Source: Paracoccaceae bacterium
Lineage (GTDB): Bacteria > Pseudomonadota > Alphaproteobacteria > Rhodobacterales > Rhodobacteraceae
Length of the DNA: 64,000 nt
Direction: 5' to 3'
Assembly: GCA_021741245.1 (NCBI GenBank)
Contig: JAIOYF010000002.1
Span: 1-64,000 of the forward strand
The position numbers and the translations under genes were made by a program. Shown here piece by piece: positions 35,628-44,151 of this stretch (position 1 is its first letter; every line of letters starts with the position of its first letter). A model generated the notes under the pieces. It made no database searches. It was not told the DNA's origin and saw only the letters and a list, made by a program, of their open reading frames with translations.

Positions 35628-36250
35628 CGTGGCTTGATGAACTCGGCCTCCAAAATCACCTCAACCCGGTCCGACACACCCATCGTCGTGCCGGGGGCAG
35701 GCGTGCCAAAACCCACGCCAAACTCTGAGCGGTTGAATTCTGCCGTCGCCGAAAACCCGATCCGGGCACCGGCATCCATTGGCATATCGCCCCAACCACC
35801 ATTGTATTGCACGTGCAGGGTGACCGGTTTTGTCACCCCGTGCAGCGTGAAATCGCCTGTCACCTCCGCCTTTTGGTCCCCCACCACTTTGACATCTGTT
35901 GAGACAAAGGTGATCTGGGGAAATTGTGCAGCGTCCAGAAACTCCGCCCCCGTCAGCACCGCGTTGAAATCGAGTGCCGGATCTGGGTAATGCGTTTCAA
36001 GTGAGGCCACGTTGATCTTGGCGCTGACCTGCATCGCCTCGGGTGCGGCGGGATCAAAGGCAAGGTCGGCCGATACATCGGTGAACATCGCTGTGTAATT
36101 CGAAAACCCAAGGTGATTTACCCGAAACAAAAGCCGCGTGTGGCCCATATCAAGGGTATAGGCCCCAGCCGGGGGCTGCCCAAAATCCTGTGCGGCACCC
36201 GCAATCGGCAGGGCCAACAGCACAGCAGAAAAGATCACAGCGCGCAGCAT
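35624..36250 (-). CDS. YceI-family periplasmic protein
   Basis: 208 residues: signal peptide (VIFSAVLLALPIAGAAQ), then a lipocalin-like beta-barrel with YTLDMGHTRLLFRVNHLGFSNYTAMF, ITFVSTDVKVVGDQKAEVTGDFTLHGVTKPV in strands, and GFSATAEFNRSEFGV near the end. YceI proteins bind polyprenoid or quinone-like lipids. GGAG six bases before 36250 favours that ATG over the one at 36262. An imperfect palindrome GTTAG/CTAAC lies just upstream. Confidence 0.88.
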   Translation of the reverse strand: MLRAVIFSAVLLALPIAGAAQDFGQPPAGAYTLDMGHTRLLFRVNHLGFSNYTAMFTDVSADLAFDPAAPEAMQVSAKINVASLETHYPDPALDFNAVLTGAEFLDAAQFPQITFVSTDVKVVGDQKAEVTGDFTLHGVTKPVTLHVQYNGGWGDMPMDAGARIGFSATAEFNRSEFGVGFGTPAPGTTMGVSDRVEVILEAEFIKPR

Positions 36251-36264
36251 TTGCGACTCCATTG

Positions 36265-36282
36265 GTTAGACGATCAGCTAAC
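36265..36282. promoter_or_regulatory. Palindrome upstream of yceI
   Basis: GTTAG (36265-36269) and CTAAC (36278-36282) form an inverted repeat around GATC, 15-32 bases before the preferred yceI start codon. The location is suitable for a repressor operator. The regulator is unknown. Confidence 0.3.
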
Positions 36283-36461
36283 TATTGCCGATCTCTCAAA
36301 CCAGATCAAGACCACACCGCCTGTTTTGCCCCCAAAGGGACTGCTCAGCGGCGGTGGCTATCCTTAAATTACTGCGGCGTTTATGATTCCAGAACGGCAA
36401 GCGGCGCAGCGCATTGCGGCAAAGACACCCAAGGCTTTGATGTAGAAAGACGTGACCTCAA

Positions 36462-36986
36462 GTGTGCAGCGCGATTCCAAACCTTGGCTTTCGGCCCGAA
36501 ACCCCGGGCGATATCGACGCGATCCATGACCTGACCGCCCGCGCCTTTGCCCAGATGTCGTTTTCTGATGGCACCGAACCTCAGGTGATCAGGCGGCTCC
36601 GCGCGCGAGGGGAGTTGATCTTGTCATTACTGGCACTGGATGGCGACGGCAAAATACTGGCCCATGTCGCCTTTTCGCCCGTCACCATACCGGGCCAAAG
36701 CGACTGGCTGGGCCTTGGCCCGATCTCGGTAGAGCCTGCTTGTCAGCGACAGGGCATTGGTCGTGCCCTTGTGCACGAGGCAATCGCCCGCCTGCGGGAA
36801 AAAGGGGTCAAGGGCATCGCTTTGATTGGCAATCCCTTTGTTTATGGCCCGATGGGTTTTGCCAGCGGGGGGCGGCTCTCCTATGCTGGGCTTCGTCCAG
36901 CCTTGGTCCAGCACATGACGCTTGAGGGCGCAGAGCCGCAGGGGGAATTGCGGTTTTCTCCCGCCTTTGATGAAGATGGCGCTTGA
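36462..36986 (+). CDS. GNAT-family N-acetyltransferase
   Basis: 174 residues: GFRPETPGDIDAIHDLTARAF (start of the GNAT fold), LGLGPISVEPACQRQGIGRALVHEAI (acetyl-CoA pyrophosphate loop Q/RxxGxG/A) and NPFVYGPMGFAS (C-terminal strand typical of the YhbS-type subgroup). Cytosolic acyltransferase of unknown substrate. The only reasonable start is GTG at 36462, with no obvious Shine-Dalgarno, so the N terminus is uncertain. Confidence 0.78.
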   Translation: MCSAIPNLGFRPETPGDIDAIHDLTARAFAQMSFSDGTEPQVIRRLRARGELILSLLALDGDGKILAHVAFSPVTIPGQSDWLGLGPISVEPACQRQGIGRALVHEAIARLREKGVKGIALIGNPFVYGPMGFASGGRLSYAGLRPALVQHMTLEGAEPQGELRFSPAFDEDGA

Positions 36987-37075
36987 TCAATCACCAACCA
37001 CTCCAGCCCACGTGCAAAGGCTTGCAAGCCAATGGCAAACCCGGCATCCATTGCACATCACACAGGATCGCCCGC

Positions 37076-38485
37076 ATGCCCCTTATTTCCGACCTGACAG
37101 CCCTGCTTGGTCCCGCCAATGTTGCCACAGGCGCAGACATGGCGCGCTTTGCCCATGACTGGACCGGGAAATACAGCGCAACCCCGCTTGCCGTGGCCCG
37201 CCCGGCCAATACGCAAGAGGTGTCTGACACGCTGAAAATCGCGGCACGCCACGGCGTTCCCGTGGTGCCCGTCTCGGGCAACACGGGTCTTGTCGGCGGC
37301 ACGATGACCAAAGATGGTCTGATGATCAGCCTTGACCGGATGAACCGCATCCGCGCCCTGAACCCCAATGCCCGGACCGCTATCGTTGAGGCGGGGGTGA
37401 TCCTGACCACGCTGCACGAGGCGGCGGCGGAACAGGGGCTGTATTTCCCGCTGTGGTTTGGTGCCCGCGGCTCTGCGATGATCGGTGGCGTCCTTTCCAC
37501 CAATGCGGGGGGCTCGAACGTTCTGCGCTATGGCTCCACCCGCGCGCTTTGCCTTGGGCTTGAGGTGGTCTTGGCCGATGGCCGTATCCTCAACCTGCTG
37601 TCGGAACTGCACAAAGACAATTCCGGCTATGATCTGAAAGACCTGTTCATCGGGGCCGAGGGCACGCTTGGCATCATCACCGCTGCCGTAATGAAACTGG
37701 TGCCAGCCCCCCGCGCCTATGCCACGGCCACACTGTCGGCACGCTCCCTGCCCGATGCGCTGACGCTGCTGAACCGGCTGCAACAGGCCAGCGGCGGGCT
37801 GGTCGAGGCGTTTGAGTTCATGCCCGCCACCTATACCCGGCGGTTGCAACAGGTGCGCCCTGACCTTGGCCTGCCGTTCGACCATATCCCCGAGGTTACG
37901 ATCCTGACCGAACTTGGGGCCACATCCCCTGCCCTGACCGACACCAGCCCCGAGGGATCGGTGCCGCTGACCGATCTGTTGGAAACCACATTGGCCGCGC
38001 TGATGGAGGAGGGGTTGGTTCTGGATGCCGTGCTGGCACGTTCGGAAACTCAACGCCGCGACATGTGGGCCCGGCGCGAGATTGCGGCCGAGATCACCTT
38101 TGCCAAGCGCCCCTTCATTGATACCGACATTTCGGTTCCACTGGACCGTGCCGCCGATTTTCTGACCGCGATCCATGCCCGCTTGCCTGCCATCGCGCCG
38201 GGGGCCGAGACGGTGACTGTGGCGCATCTGGGCGATGGCAACTTGCATTTCACTGTCTTTCCCGCCGACCCAAATTTTGCAGCCTCGGACAGCGTGGTCG
38301 AGGCCATTGAAGATGTCGTGGCAGACCTGCGCGGTTCTTTCTCGGCCGAGCATGGTGTGGGCTTGTCCAAGAAAAACTCCATGGCCCGCCGCAAAGACCC
38401 TGTCGCCCTTGATGTGATGCGGGCGATCAAGGCGGCACTGGATCCCGACAACCGCATGAATCCCGGCAAGGTCATTCCAAAGTGA
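37076..38485 (+). CDS. FAD-binding oxidase, GlcD/D-2-hydroxyacid dehydrogenase type
   Basis: 469 residues of the VAO/FAD_binding_4 family. The FAD-pyrophosphate loop is VVPVSGNTGLVGGTM, the covalent/isoalloxazine region GARGSAMIGGVLSTNAGGSNVL, and the C-terminal substrate domain has VAHLGDGNLHFTVFP and the GSFSAEHGVGLSKK signature. It oxidises a D-2-hydroxyacid (glycolate, D-lactate or D-2-hydroxyglutarate). The start at 37076 (MPLISDLTALLG) matches relatives. It overlaps the following MFS gene by four bases. Confidence 0.87.
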   Translation: MPLISDLTALLGPANVATGADMARFAHDWTGKYSATPLAVARPANTQEVSDTLKIAARHGVPVVPVSGNTGLVGGTMTKDGLMISLDRMNRIRALNPNARTAIVEAGVILTTLHEAAAEQGLYFPLWFGARGSAMIGGVLSTNAGGSNVLRYGSTRALCLGLEVVLADGRILNLLSELHKDNSGYDLKDLFIGAEGTLGIITAAVMKLVPAPRAYATATLSARSLPDALTLLNRLQQASGGLVEAFEFMPATYTRRLQQVRPDLGLPFDHIPEVTILTELGATSPALTDTSPEGSVPLTDLLETTLAALMEEGLVLDAVLARSETQRRDMWARREIAAEITFAKRPFIDTDISVPLDRAADFLTAIHARLPAIAPGAETVTVAHLGDGNLHFTVFPADPNFAASDSVVEAIEDVVADLRGSFSAEHGVGLSKKNSMARRKDPVALDVMRAIKAALDPDNRMNPGKVIPK

Positions 38486-39684
38486 CAGCAATTCGGACCG
38501 TCTTTGCGACGCCCGTTTTCAGAATGCTGGCCGCAATCATCGGGTTGATCGGCTGTGTCAACGCGTCGATCATGCCCTATCAGTCGCTGATCGGGATCGA
38601 GAATATCGGTCTGTCACATGCTGCCTTTGCCGCCGTCATGGTGCTGGCTTCGGCGGTGGCGGTGACCGCATCGGTCTATGTGGGCATTTTGTCGGACCAA
38701 AAGGCCAATCGGCGCCGCGTTGCGCTGATCACCGCCGCAATAGGTCTGATCGGCTCTGTCATGATGTTGGGCGCGCCGCATCCGCTGACGTTTATCTTGG
38801 CGCATGGCGTGCTGATCCCGATTGCCACATCGCTTTTCGGCCAGACCTTTGCCCTGAACCGCCTTGCGTCACAGGCATTTCCGACCCAGCGAGAGGGGAT
38901 TCAGGCCACCGTCCGTGCCGCCATGTCGGTGACCTTTTTGCTGATGCTGCTATTCTGGACCTATGCTTTTGCGCAGGGCTTCGGGGTGATGAGCATTTAT
39001 GTCACGGGTGCAGTGGCCAGCCTTTGCCTTGTCACCCTGATCATGGCCCGCTGGCCAAAGGATGGCAGCACCGCATGGCAGGACCGCCCTTCGGGATTGC
39101 GGCTGTCACAGGCCTTGGCACAACTGGCGCGGCCGACCGTGTCTTTGCGGCTGCTATGCCTTGGTGCTGTCGCGTCCTCCGGGATCCTTTACATGGTCCT
39201 TGTGTCGCTGATCTTTGAGCAAGCGCCGGGGCGGTCAACATCCGATGTCGCGCTTTACGTCGGCCTTGTTGCGGGATGGGAGGTGCCGTTCATGCTGCTG
39301 TTGCCACGCTATCTGGGGCATTTGCCACGCGCGCGTTTGATCCTGCTCGGCACAGCGCTTTACATCTGCCACCTTGTTCTGATGCCAGTTCTGGCCCCCA
39401 CTTCGGCCATCTGGGCCATGACTTTTGTGGCGGGCCTTGGTGGCACGGCCATGCTGATCCTGCCGCTGTCGTATTACCAAGACCTCTTGGCCAGCCAACC
39501 GGGCACGGCTGCGGCCTTGATGGCCCTGCAAAAACTCGTCGGCGACATCCTTGCCGCCTTGGCCTTCACGATTGGGACCAGTCTGGGCGGCTATGGCCTG
39601 ACCGCCCTTATGGGGGGCGCGATTGCCCTGACGGGTGCCGCCGGACTTTGGCTTTTGGACCACTATCGCCCGGCAAGGACCTAG
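38482..39684 (+). CDS. Major facilitator superfamily transporter (sugar-efflux SetA-like)
   Basis: 400 residues, twelve hydrophobic helices with the A-like loop VGILSDQKANRRRVAL between helices 2 and 3. The overall pattern resembles SetA/YcaD-type efflux MFS proteins. The start is GTG at 38482, overlapping the upstream stop (GTGA), so it is coupled to the oxidase. It might export or import the related hydroxyacid, which is inference from linkage only. Confidence 0.75.
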   Translation: MTAIRTVFATPVFRMLAAIIGLIGCVNASIMPYQSLIGIENIGLSHAAFAAVMVLASAVAVTASVYVGILSDQKANRRRVALITAAIGLIGSVMMLGAPHPLTFILAHGVLIPIATSLFGQTFALNRLASQAFPTQREGIQATVRAAMSVTFLLMLLFWTYAFAQGFGVMSIYVTGAVASLCLVTLIMARWPKDGSTAWQDRPSGLRLSQALAQLARPTVSLRLLCLGAVASSGILYMVLVSLIFEQAPGRSTSDVALYVGLVAGWEVPFMLLLPRYLGHLPRARLILLGTALYICHLVLMPVLAPTSAIWAMTFVAGLGGTAMLILPLSYYQDLLASQPGTAAALMALQKLVGDILAALAFTIGTSLGGYGLTALMGGAIALTGAAGLWLLDHYRPART

Positions 39685-39693
39685 GGGCCTGTC

Positions 39694-40647
39694 TCAGCCT
39701 TTCCAGCTAAAGAAATCGGCAGGGGCCTGACCAAGCAATTCTTCGGCCAGACTGATTCCAAGGGCCTTGGCATCCGCAACGGACCCCTGCCTGTCGCCCG
39801 AAATGGCCTCCGATCCATCGGGGCGCAGAATCTCGCCCCTCAGGTGCAATGTGGCCCCCTCAATCACGGCAAGGCCAGCAATCGGCGTCTCGCAGGACCC
39901 ATCCAGCCGCGCCAAGAAGCCACGTTCTGCCGCCAGCCGCACCCCGGTGGGACCATCGTGAATGGCATCCAGCATCGCGTGAACCCGGCTATCGTCCAAA
40001 CGACGCTCAACCCCGATCGCGCCCTGCGCCACGGCGGGCAGCATCTCATCCGTGCCGATGGCCGAACGGGCCACATGCGCCATGCCCAAACGGTTCAACC
40101 CAGCCATGGCCAGAAACGTCGCCTCGGCCACGCCGTCTTCCAGCTTTTTCATCCGCGTCTGCACATTGCCCCGGAACTCCACCAGTTTCAGGTCCGGGCG
40201 TTTCAGCGCCAGTTGCGCGCGGCGGCGCAAGGAGGATGAGCCCACGACCGCCCCTTGTGGCAAATCCGACAGGCCTTTGAAATGCGGGCTGACAAAGGCA
40301 TCGCGCACATCTTCGCGCGGCAGATAGCACTCAAGGATCAACCCCTCGGGCTGCACCGTCGGCATATCCTTCATGGAATGCACGGCTATGTCGATGCTCC
40401 CATCCAGCAGCGCCTCTTCGATCTCACGCGTGAACAGGCCCTTGCCGCCGATTTCTTTCAGCGCCTTGTCAAGAATCTGGTCCCCCAGCACCTTGATCAC
40501 GCAAATCTCAAACGCCGCTTCGGGCAGCTCAAACGCCCCCATAAGACATCGACGCACCTCATGTGCCTGCCAAAGGGCAAGCGGCGAGCCACGGGTTCCG
40601 ATCTTGAGGGGTTCGGCGGGGGAGGGAAGGTTTTGAATCATGCGCAT
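39694..40647 (-). CDS. hemC: Hydroxymethylbilane synthase (porphobilinogen deaminase)
   Basis: 317 residues: KIGTRGSPLALWQAHEV, KEIGGKGLFTREIEEALL, HSMKDMPT, GSSSLRRRAQL and the dipyrromethane-cofactor Cys in LDGSCETPIAG. It polymerises four porphobilinogens to hydroxymethylbilane in haem and bacteriochlorophyll synthesis. ATG 40647; a second ATG at 40641 is possible. Divergent from hemE across 81 bp containing a PpsR-type palindrome. Confidence 0.95.
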   Translation of the reverse strand: MRMIQNLPSPAEPLKIGTRGSPLALWQAHEVRRCLMGAFELPEAAFEICVIKVLGDQILDKALKEIGGKGLFTREIEEALLDGSIDIAVHSMKDMPTVQPEGLILECYLPREDVRDAFVSPHFKGLSDLPQGAVVGSSSLRRRAQLALKRPDLKLVEFRGNVQTRMKKLEDGVAEATFLAMAGLNRLGMAHVARSAIGTDEMLPAVAQGAIGVERRLDDSRVHAMLDAIHDGPTGVRLAAERGFLARLDGSCETPIAGLAVIEGATLHLRGEILRPDGSEAISGDRQGSVADAKALGISLAEELLGQAPADFFSWKG

Positions 40648-40658
40648 AGCATTACATC

Positions 40659-40676
40659 TGTCATCTTTGCCTGACA
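40659..40676. promoter_or_regulatory. PpsR/CrtJ-type site between hemC and hemE
   Basis: TGTC-N10-GACA, a perfect match to the TGT-N12-ACA PpsR/CrtJ consensus including the inner C/G. It sits 12 bp from the hemC start and 52 bp from the hemE start. In Rhodobacter sphaeroides the hemC-hemE pair is a known PpsR target. Confidence 0.75.
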
Positions 40677-40728
40677 ACTATTGACAACAGGTTGCAAGCA
40701 GTTGACCCATTGGGGAAAGGAGCCTGCC

Positions 40729-41760
40729 ATGACCGACAAGACTATCCTGCGCGCGCTTAAGGGCGAAACGCTTCCCACGCCCCCAATCTGGATGATGCGT
40801 CAGGCGGGGCGCTATTTGCCCGAATACCGGGCCACACGGGCCAAGGCTGGGGATTTCCTGTCGCTGTGCTATACGCCAGATCTGGCGGCAGAGGTGACCT
40901 TGCAGCCCATACGGCGCTATGGCTTTGACGCGGCAATCCTGTTTGCCGACATCTTGCTGTTGCCTCAGGCGCTTGGGCCAAAACTGTGGTTTGCCGAGGG
41001 CGAAGGCCCGCGCATGGAGACCACGACGTCGATGGATCAGGTCCGCGCCCTGCGTCCGATTGATGAGATCCATGAAACCCTCTCGCCCGTTTATGAAACG
41101 GTCAAGATCCTGTCACGTGCATTGCCAAAGGAAACCACGCTGATCGGATTTGCCGGCGCGCCGTGGACCGTGGCCACCTATATGATCGCGGGCCGTGGGT
41201 CCAAGGACCAAGGTGCAGCCCATGCCCTCAAGGCCTCTGACCGCGCCACATTCAGTGCCATCATCGACATTCTGACCGACGCGACGGTCGAATATCTGTC
41301 GGCTCAGGTCAACGCCGGGGCCGAAGTGGTCAAGCTGTTCGATTCGTGGGCGGGATCGCTCAAGGGCCAAGATTTTACCGACTTTGCAGTAAAGCCCACC
41401 GCGCGAATCATCGCGGCGATGAAATCACGCTATCCCGGCCTGCCCATCATCGCGTTTCCACGTGAAGCAGGCGATGGCTACATCGGCTTTGGCGCGGCAA
41501 CCGGGGCTGATTGCGTCGCGGTGGACGATTCCGTGACGGCGGAATGGGCGGCAGAACATGTGCAAAAAGACGGCTGTGTTCAGGGCAACCTTGCGTCACG
41601 GCATATGGTGACTGGCGGGGACGACTTGATCCGTGAAACGCGGCAGGTGGTCGAGGCCTTCAGCCATGGCCCGCACATCTTTAACCTTGGTCATGGGATC
41701 ACGCCTGATGCCAACCCTGACAATGTGCAACTGATGATCGACACCGTTCGCAAGGGCTAA
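40729..41760 (+). CDS. hemE: Uroporphyrinogen decarboxylase
   Basis: 343 residues with the UroD signatures [17 protein letters not shown] and [19 protein letters not shown], plus DSVTAEWA and the C-terminal [15 protein letters not shown]. It removes four acetate carboxyls of uroporphyrinogen III to give coproporphyrinogen III, the branch point before hemF/hemN. An AAAGGAG ribosome-binding site lies before ATG 40729. It ends at a strong palindromic terminator. Confidence 0.95.
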   Translation: MTDKTILRALKGETLPTPPIWMMRQAGRYLPEYRATRAKAGDFLSLCYTPDLAAEVTLQPIRRYGFDAAILFADILLLPQALGPKLWFAEGEGPRMETTTSMDQVRALRPIDEIHETLSPVYETVKILSRALPKETTLIGFAGAPWTVATYMIAGRGSKDQGAAHALKASDRATFSAIIDILTDATVEYLSAQVNAGAEVVKLFDSWAGSLKGQDFTDFAVKPTARIIAAMKSRYPGLPIIAFPREAGDGYIGFGAATGADCVAVDDSVTAEWAAEHVQKDGCVQGNLASRHMVTGGDDLIRETRQVVEAFSHGPHIFNLGHGITPDANPDNVQLMIDTVRKG

Positions 41761-41790
41761 GAAGCCAACCGCACTATTGGAGCGAACGGA

Positions 41791-41814
41791 AAAGGGGGCA
41801 ATATTGCCCCCTTT
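41791..41814. terminator. Bidirectional terminator after hemE
   Basis: A perfect 24-bp palindrome centred on GGGGGCAAT/ATTGCCCCC, with flanking AAA/TTT and a T-rich tail on the plus strand. It serves hemE and, in the other direction, the end of the puc-linked gene (stop at 41839). Confidence 0.85.
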
Positions 41815-41838
41815 CTTGTTGTTTCTGTACCTTCGGCC

Positions 41839-42465
41839 CTATTTCAAGATCGACGGCACAGGTGTCTCGACACGCCCGATCAGGGTCGGAATGCCAAAGC
41901 TTTTCGAAATAAGCCAGCCGCCGTTGATGGCCGAGGTGCCCTTTTTGGCATTTGCCGAAACGAGGCGCATCGGCCAGAACTTGGTCGACATAAAGGCCCC
42001 CCCGCGGATGGCCGAGGTGCGCGGGCGGCTAGGCTTGATCGGGTTGCTGCCCAAAATATGTCCGTGGCCAAGGCGACGGAACTTGTTCGACATCAGAAGC
42101 GGGTGATCTGCCAAGATGCTGCCACGGGCCGCAATACTGGCTGCTTCACGAACGTATTCATCTTCGTTCTCGACGCCCACCTTGATCGACGCAAAGCGGT
42201 CAACAACCTTCATGGCATTGCGCGCCGTGCCCATCGGCGCAAAAGGCGCACGCACAACAAGCAGGGCTTTGCCCCCTGCGACCGCAGGTGCGTAAGCAGA
42301 AGCCGAGTCGGCATTGACCCGCGCGGCCTTCATGCGACTTTCGGTATCTTCTGCACCGGCAATGATGTCGATCGTGTCGGCATCATGGCCATTGTTAAGC
42401 AAGGCGTCAGCCGCCGCACGTGCCGTCGCCGCATCTTCGTATAGTCGTGTGATGATTGTGGTCAT
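41839..42465 (-). CDS. Uncharacterised protein at the end of the puc operon (possible PucD/E-like role)
   Basis: 208 residues, not recognised with confidence. The N-terminal ~50 residues (ITRLYEDAATARAAADALL, then NGHDADTIDIIAGAE) resemble the general-stress 17M-like alpha/beta module. The C-terminal ~95 residues are basic and show three degenerate copies of a motif ending M/I-S-x-x-F: GSILADHPLLMSNKF, TSAIRGGAFMSTKF and TSAINGGWLISKSF. No membrane helix or signal is evident. It follows pucC at 98 bp on the same strand, where Rhodobacter capsulatus has pucDE for LH2 stability, so an LH2 accessory role is inferred, not shown. Confidence 0.6.
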   Translation of the reverse strand: MTTIITRLYEDAATARAAADALLNNGHDADTIDIIAGAEDTESRMKAARVNADSASAYAPAVAGGKALLVVRAPFAPMGTARNAMKVVDRFASIKVGVENEDEYVREAASIAARGSILADHPLLMSNKFRRLGHGHILGSNPIKPSRPRTSAIRGGAFMSTKFWPMRLVSANAKKGTSAINGGWLISKSFGIPTLIGRVETPVPSILK

Positions 42466-42563
42466 GTCTCGCCCTGTCTTGCTTGGCCGGACAGCCGGCC
42501 GTGGAGTTATACTTCAGCCAGTTCAAAGTCACGTTGCGGCCCCAAAGAAACCACCTCGTCAGA

Positions 42564-44003
42564 TTAGATAGAAAGATCGATCTTCCTGTCCAGTCCGGTT
42601 TCCGTCTCGCGCTTGCCAAGCACGATTTTGCGCAGCGGCAGCGCCACCAGCAGCGCCAAGGCCAGCAAAGCCGCCTGTAGGCCAAAGACCGGCACATAAG
42701 CCGCCGCCGGGCCAAGAACGCCGCCGAAAGTTCCCCCGCTCATGTCTTGCGCGATCATATCACGAATGACGCCGCCCATGGCAATTGCAACGCCAGCCGA
42801 GGTGGTCTGCACCGCACCCCACGCCCCCAGAGCCAAGCCGATCTGCGCCCGTGGCGCTGCACGCATGGTCGCGGTCAAGGTGCCGTGGCTGAACAACCCT
42901 GCGCCAAGCCCGGTGCCAAACGTCGCCACCATCAGCAGTAGAGTTGAGACGTGAATTGCAGAAAAGATAATCAGACCGAACGCAGGAATGCCGATCAGCG
43001 CCCCGATCGAGGCCACGTCCATAGGCCGCGCACCCTGTGCCAACCAGCCGGACGCATAGCCAAACCCCAGCAAACTCCCCCCGGCAAGCACCACCGTAAG
43101 GCGGGTCGTCTCGGCCACTGTCATGCCCAAGACCTGCCCGCCAAACGGCTCCAGCAACACATCGGCCATCCCAAATCCGGCGGTTCCAAGGGCAATAACC
43201 GCCAAAAGTGTGATCATACCCCGCGACTCGGTCAGTTTTTGCCACGCTTCACCGAACGCGATCTGCTTTGGTGGGGCCATGGCGCGCATGCGATTGCGGG
43301 CCTCTTGTTTCCACAAAGCAAAGCCATTCAACACAACCGTCACCACGGCGGACCCTTGAATCACCTGTATCAGACGGCCGGGCGAATAATTCTCCAGCAA
43401 GGCACCATAGGCAAAGGCGCTGACAATCATGCCAAGAAGCAGCATGACATACATCAGACCAACCACCTTTGGGTGGTCGCGTTCGGGCACCAGATCCGTC
43501 GCCAAGGCAAGGCCCACCGTTTGAACGGTATGCACCCCCGCCCCCACCAGCAAGAAGGCCAAGGCGGCAGACGTCAGGCCAATCCAGCGGGGGGCATCAA
43601 TCGCCTCGCCAAAGCCAGACAGAACCAGCAAAGCGAATGGCATGATAGCAAAGCCGCCAAACTGCAGCATGGTTCCCTTGTAGATAAAGGGCACACGTCG
43701 CCATCCAAGGGCAGACACGAAGTTATCGGATCTGTGCCCGATGATGGCCCGCAACGGCGCAAAGACCAAGGGCAGCGCCAGCATTCCCGCGACCAATGTC
43801 GCCGGAACGTTCAGTTCCACAATCATCACGCGGTTCAGCGTGCCGACCATAAGGACGAGGGCCATCCCAACCGTCACCTGAAACAACGACAGCCGCAGAA
43901 GGCGTGACAGGGGAACATCATCACTTGCCACATCAGCGAAAGGCAAGAAGCGCGTTCCGATTCCGGCCAACTTGTTCAAGGCGAATTTGCGGTATTCGAA
44001 CAT
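42564..44003 (-). CDS. pucC: LH2 assembly protein PucC (BCD-type MFS)
   Basis: 479 residues, twelve hydrophobic helices of the bacteriochlorophyll-delivery (PucC/LhaA) family. It has RLSLFQVTVGMALVLMVGTLNR, PLRAIIGHRSDN, GWRRVPFIYKGTMLQFGGF and PERDHPKVVGLMYVMLLLGM. It is required for LH2 assembly, probably handing pigment to antenna peptides. Position after pucBA distinguishes it from LhaA of LH1. ATG 44003. Separated from pucA by 148 bp with a strong hairpin, which typically sets a high pucBA:pucC ratio. Confidence 0.92.
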   Translation of the reverse strand: MFEYRKFALNKLAGIGTRFLPFADVASDDVPLSRLLRLSLFQVTVGMALVLMVGTLNRVMIVELNVPATLVAGMLALPLVFAPLRAIIGHRSDNFVSALGWRRVPFIYKGTMLQFGGFAIMPFALLVLSGFGEAIDAPRWIGLTSAALAFLLVGAGVHTVQTVGLALATDLVPERDHPKVVGLMYVMLLLGMIVSAFAYGALLENYSPGRLIQVIQGSAVVTVVLNGFALWKQEARNRMRAMAPPKQIAFGEAWQKLTESRGMITLLAVIALGTAGFGMADVLLEPFGGQVLGMTVAETTRLTVVLAGGSLLGFGYASGWLAQGARPMDVASIGALIGIPAFGLIIFSAIHVSTLLLMVATFGTGLGAGLFSHGTLTATMRAAPRAQIGLALGAWGAVQTTSAGVAIAMGGVIRDMIAQDMSGGTFGGVLGPAAAYVPVFGLQAALLALALLVALPLRKIVLGKRETETGLDRKIDLSI

Positions 44004-44065
44004 TTTCGGACACGACCAAATCAAAGTGTTCTGACCAATGCGACAACATTCGCACGGTCAGGGCA

Positions 44066-44096
44066 GGGACCTGTCTGCCGGAGGATGACAGGTCCC
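44066..44096 (-). terminator. Stem-loop between pucA and pucC
   Basis: A perfect 10-bp stem, GGGACCTGTC-11 nt-GACAGGTCCC, without a T-run. In Rhodobacter the equivalent pucA-pucC hairpin attenuates read-through and protects the abundant pucBA message. That role is assumed by position. Confidence 0.65.
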
Positions 44097-44151
44097 CTTA
44101 TACCTGTTCCCACGTCGCTTCAGACGTGGACAAGCGACGAAGAAGGCCGCG

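Noticed and set aside
37058-38491. A 477-codon minus-strand frame opposite the FAD oxidase
   Set aside because: The low-complexity G/Q/R/H composition and full overlap with a well-supported gene mark it as a shadow.
44027-44045. A TGT...ACA pair just upstream of pucC resembling a PpsR site
   Set aside because: The spacing is 13, not 12, and it lies beyond the operon hairpin, so it does not fit the consensus.
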